Part shown: positions 62,801 to 64,000 of the stretch, piece by piece | Layout of the letters: every line of letters begins with the position of its first letter | Numbering within the stretch: position 1 is the stretch's first letter | Assembly: GCF_048771995.1 (NCBI RefSeq) | Contig: NC_133050.1 | Coordinates: forward strand, 6,150,501-6,214,500 | DNA from: Taeniopygia guttata | Lineage: Eukaryota; Chordata; Aves; Passeriformes; Estrildidae | DNA: 64,000 bases | Direction: 5' to 3' | Translations under genes and position numbers: made by a program | Notes under the pieces: generated by a model | The model's database searches: none | Told to the model about the DNA's origin: nothing | Seen by the model: the letters and a program-made list of their open reading frames with translations, nothing else

Positions 62801-64000
62801 GGAAGTGAAGGAGAAATACACTTCCCACGAGTCCAGCTGGATAAAATCTTAATTTTGTTGCTTGTTTCAACAGCATCTGAGTGAAAAAAAAAATCTCTGG
62901 ATGCAGCCACAAGTTGATGGCAGCTTTTTCTGGAAGTAAAAAATCCTGCACACCAGGGCAGAACAACCACGAGGGGAACAGACTGAGCTGGCTGTGAACT
63001 CTGCTAATTTTAGCTAATTAATTATATTAAAATCATAGATAAATACCTGGTGTCACACAACAGGGAATTGAAGAGGGGTTACATCCAGCTTTTTGGGGTT
63101 TTTTTGTTTTTTTTTTTGTTGCTTTAGGTTTAGGAATCTGTTGATTTAATGGGCTGAGGTCCCTTTCTCAAAGTTCACTGCTCAAGTTCATTTAGCACTT
63201 GCTGGACTTGGTTTAATTTCCTTTTCTCCAAGGTGATCTTGTCAGACAAAATTCAACTTTGCAAAGATCTGACTATTTAATATTGTTCTTCTACACTTCT
63301 GAGGTATCAGCTGACACAAACCATAAATCTGCAGATTTTTCAGGCAGTGAACAGAGCTGTGAGTGGGGCCCAAAGTTGAATTTCCAGCTGGAAAACACCA
63401 CTTGGCTCAGATAAATCCATGGAATTCAACCCAGACAGGATCCCCAGGGTTTTGTTTTCCCTGCAGACAGCAGCTCTACTTCCCCACTCCCTGTGTCCAA
63501 AAAAACCCAAAGAACTCACCTGCTGTCCAAAAAACCACAAAAGAACTCACCTGCTGACATAAAAAACAAAAAATCCCAAATAAATCACCTGATGGCATCC
63601 AAAAAAAAACCAAAAAAAAAAAACCCTAAAGAATTCAACTGCTGCCATCCAATAAAAATAAAAACCTTAAAGCATTCACCTGCTGGCATCCACAAAAAAA
63701 AAGCCCCAAAGGATTCACCTGCTCTCCAAAAAAACCCAGAGGAATTAAATCTGCTGGCATTAAATGAAACCAAAAAACCCAAAGAACTCACCTGCTAGCA
63801 TCCAAAAAATAAATAATCCCAAATAATTCACCTGCTGGCATCCAAACAAAAAAAAAAAAATCCTAAATAATTCACCTGCTGGCATCCAAAAAAAATTAAA
63901 TACCCTAAAGAATTCACCTGCTGGCATCCCCTGGGCTTCCAGCTGTGGGGAAGAAGTTGCCTTGGCCGTGGTGAAGGCAGATTTGGGCTCCTCTGCTGGA
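52379..64000 (-). CDS. GON4L: GON4L, C-terminal part (gon-4-like transcriptional regulator), partial
   Basis: GON4L is a nuclear transcriptional co-regulator that associates with YY1, SIN3A and HDAC1. Eleven exons chain in phase from the right edge to the stop at 52379. Domains in order: a basic segment with [20 protein letters not shown]; a PAH-like helical repeat ([20 protein letters not shown] onward); a second ([20 protein letters not shown] to [11 protein letters not shown]); acidic [29 protein letters not shown]; a Cys-rich exon (CSCSCH...CSHC); a long variable exon; and a Myb/SANT-like domain from [20 protein letters not shown] to [12 protein letters not shown]. The tail is acidic ([19 protein letters not shown]...). 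The N-terminal two-thirds lie beyond base 64000. YY1AP1 is the mammalian paralogue of this region; the locus context and single copy here favour GON4L. Confidence 0.94.
53232..53334 (-). CDS. GON4L: GON4L penultimate exon (Myb/SANT helices)
   Basis: Acceptor 'ttttgttctgcag', donor 'agtgag|gtgagg'. Encodes [20 protein letters not shown] to NKTASE. Confidence 0.95.
53428..53545. repeat. ~58-bp tandem duplication in GON4L intron
   Basis: 'aacccttctctaagcagagc' followed by 'tcctttagcctggtttgaag' occurs twice, at about 53428 and 53486, with near identity. Recent duplication. Confidence 0.93.
53758..54478 (-). CDS. GON4L: GON4L long variable exon (721 bp)
   Basis: Acceptor 'gtttctcag' or, three bases on, 'cagcag' (NAGNAG). 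Donor 'tggaccag|gtattt'. 239 codons, Ser/Ala/Gln/Glu-rich and low in conservation, ending [12 protein letters not shown] just before the SANT-like domain. Confidence 0.88.
55339..55537 (-). CDS. GON4L: GON4L exon, [11 protein letters not shown]...
   Basis: Acceptor 'gtcgctttgcag', donor 'tctccag|gtgtgt'. 66 codons, charged and Glu-rich, ending in phase 1. Confidence 0.85.
55675..56200. repeat. AT-rich low-complexity block
   Basis: Mostly (TA)n/(AATATATT) permutations with a terminal 'aatagaatataataataata' repeat. GON4L intron; no gene seen. Confidence 0.85.
56340..56665. repeat. 30-bp minisatellite
   Basis: About ten units of 'tttgggatggattccctcct' plus 'ctgcccaata' in the GON4L intron, ending about 35 bp from the Cys-rich exon's donor. 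Confidence 0.94.
56699..56812 (-). CDS. GON4L: GON4L Cys-rich exon
   Basis: Acceptor 'gtctgtctgcag', donor 'agcaag|gtcagt'. 38 codons, phase 0 on both sides. [10 protein letters not shown] and later SCSHCGSK give six Cys and two His in a metal-site-like arrangement. The acceptor tract is the end of a (CTGT)n array. Confidence 0.88.
56815..57225. repeat. (CAGA)n-based array abutting a GON4L acceptor
   Basis: A pure (GACA)n tract at 56836-56878 is followed by about twelve ~30-bp units of 'gacagacagacaaaacccca'. In gene direction it is CT-rich and merges with the acceptor polypyrimidine tract. Confidence 0.93.
57325..57500. repeat. ~64-bp tandem repeat, 2.5 copies
   Basis: 'ggcccaatttaatcc' plus 'tcagaggtgaaaaata' units next to the donor of the exon at 57512-57631. 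Confidence 0.85.
57512..57631 (-). CDS. GON4L: GON4L acidic exon
   Basis: Acceptor 'ttctgctgtag', donor 'gacaag|gtgggg'. 40 codons: [20 protein letters not shown] then [20 protein letters not shown]. Confidence 0.92.
57755..57815. repeat. Distant copy of the GON4L donor-bearing repeat unit
   Basis: 'aagaattcacctgctggcat' followed by 'ccaagaaaaataaaa' matches the 40-bp units at 63490-63918, 6 kb away, preceded by a second partial unit. It contains 'cagcag|gtgaattc' in gene direction. Confidence 0.8.
57920..58063 (-). CDS. GON4L: GON4L exon, end of second PAH-like repeat
   Basis: Acceptor 'gctttttccag', donor 'tatgag|gtgcag'. 48 codons from [20 protein letters not shown] to NWTEEKEYE. Confidence 0.94.
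58195..58895. repeat. ~49-bp minisatellite
   Basis: About 14 units of 'caaataattttgtgactcca' plus 'tgaatttgagctgtaacccc' in the GON4L intron. Confidence 0.94.
58967..59110 (-). CDS. GON4L: GON4L exon, second PAH-like repeat
   Basis: Acceptor 'cttttttggccag', donor 'gcagag|gtaagc'. 48 codons: [20 protein letters not shown] to CLPQEIAE. Confidence 0.95.
59111..60302 (-). other. GON4L: GON4L intron without recognised features
   Basis: No repeat or exon recognised. Some flank may be unidentified transposon. Confidence 0.45.
60303..60500 (-). CDS. GON4L: GON4L exon, first PAH-like repeat
   Basis: Acceptor 'ggtgtcccctcag', donor 'gggctg|gtaggt'. 66 codons: [20 protein letters not shown] to [11 protein letters not shown], in phase 0. 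Confidence 0.95.
60620..61205. repeat. AT-rich low-complexity block
   Basis: Nearly pure A/T, with repeated 'tattatattatat' and 'atagtcttatattattttat' motifs. The latter recurs about 170 bp later, so the block is partly a higher-order duplication. Confidence 0.88.
61285..61563. repeat. (GGATT/GGGTT)n pentanucleotide array
   Basis: About 55 pentamers, alternating runs of GGATT and GGGTT, with only two C on the + strand. Strong strand asymmetry. GON4L intron. Confidence 0.97.
61775..61855 (-). mobile_element. CR1 LINE 3'-end fragment
   Basis: 'ggatattaaagatcagctca' to 'ctggccttggacacttccag' is a short CR1 3' piece in minus orientation, directly beside a tandem array. Confidence 0.65.
61858..62396. 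repeat. ~125-140-bp tandem repeat, 4 copies
   Basis: Units start at about 61860, 61986, 62126 and 62269 with 'cagaaggaaattcagaattc' and contain 'gcctgaggaagaggaggagc'. The last copy ends about 70 bp from the donor of the GON4L exon at 62468. Confidence 0.93.
62468..62649 (-). CDS. GON4L: GON4L exon, basic segment and [10 protein letters not shown]
   Basis: Acceptor 'tttctccacag', donor 'accagg|gtaagg'. 60 codons after a split Gly: [20 protein letters not shown] to QAYLTR. Confidence 0.94.
62650..63485 (-). other. GON4L: GON4L intron without recognised features
   Basis: Only a T/G-rich homopolymer stretch near 63095-63120 stands out. Confidence 0.45.
63490..63917. repeat. ~40-bp array carrying repeated splice donors
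   Basis: Ten copies of 'attcacctgctggcatccaa' followed by A-rich filler, next to the real exon end at 63918. In gene direction each reads 'ggatgccagcag|gtgaatt'. Eight keep an intact AG|GTGA donor; two are broken. Confidence 0.93.
63918..64000 (-). CDS. GON4L: GON4L exon (partial, cut by window edge)
   Basis: 27 complete codons [20 protein letters not shown]...GMPA, ending in phase 1 at 'gccagcag|gtgaat'. The phase and Gly codon are completed by the exon at 62649. Confidence 0.85.

Noticed and set aside
63490-63917. Second G-to-A hypermutated element, because the + strand is A-rich
   Set aside because: G and C are both kept in each unit, and the A-rich filler belongs to a 40-bp tandem unit. 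There is no partner copy with G at the A positions.
52379-64000. Assignment of the minus-strand gene to YY1AP1
   Set aside because: YY1AP1 is a mammalian duplicate. The single copy at the conserved locus end, with the SANT-like C-terminus and long variable exon, fits GON4L.

Overview
The window is vertebrate nuclear DNA from a bird, probably a songbird. The evidence is spliced genes with GT-AG introns and bird-like exon structure, many truncated CR1 LINE copies, several ERV-type LTR fragments, CpG-island promoters, and an unusual density of GC-rich and AT-rich minisatellites. Gene names come from recognising the translated exons. No database search was run.

Four protein-coding genes are present, in the order ASH1L(-) - DAP3(+) - MSTO1(+) - GON4L(-). 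ASH1L (histone H3K36 methyltransferase) enters from the left edge. The window holds its first-exon promoter island (~26.0-26.96 kb), the first coding exon (19256-19766, ATG at 19666) and the 4.75-kb giant exon (3665-8414). The catalytic SET, bromo, PHD and BAH exons lie beyond base 1. DAP3 (mitochondrial ribosomal protein mS29) is complete, with 11 coding exons over 31842-46801 giving 394 aa. MSTO1 (misato, a tubulin-like mitochondrial fusion regulator) starts only 129 bp after the DAP3 stop and is complete, with 14 exons and 552 aa. GON4L (YY1-associated transcriptional regulator) converges from the right. Its last eleven exons are here, carrying PAH-like repeats and the C-terminal Myb/SANT domain, and it ends at 52379. 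Splice phases of all four models chain without conflict, and both complete genes have lengths divisible by three.

The rest is introns and the 2.4-kb ASH1L/DAP3 divergent intergenic region, both crowded with CR1 fragments, LTR fragments and tandem repeats. Many tandem arrays sit against splice sites.

The most notable observations are these. (1) A ~620-bp retroelement copy in a DAP3 intron has lost nearly all G on the + strand, while a relative at 27.1 kb has not; this looks like APOBEC-type G-to-A hypermutation. (2) A ~40-bp array in GON4L carries eight intact extra copies of an exon end plus splice donor. (3) A solo LTR together with the end of a DAP3 exon and its donor is tandemly triplicated. 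(4) A consensus CTCF motif lies between inverted minisatellite arms in ASH1L. (5) The gene order may be the ancestral state from which the mammalian MSTO1-YY1AP1-DAP3-MSTO2P-GON4L block arose by segmental duplication.
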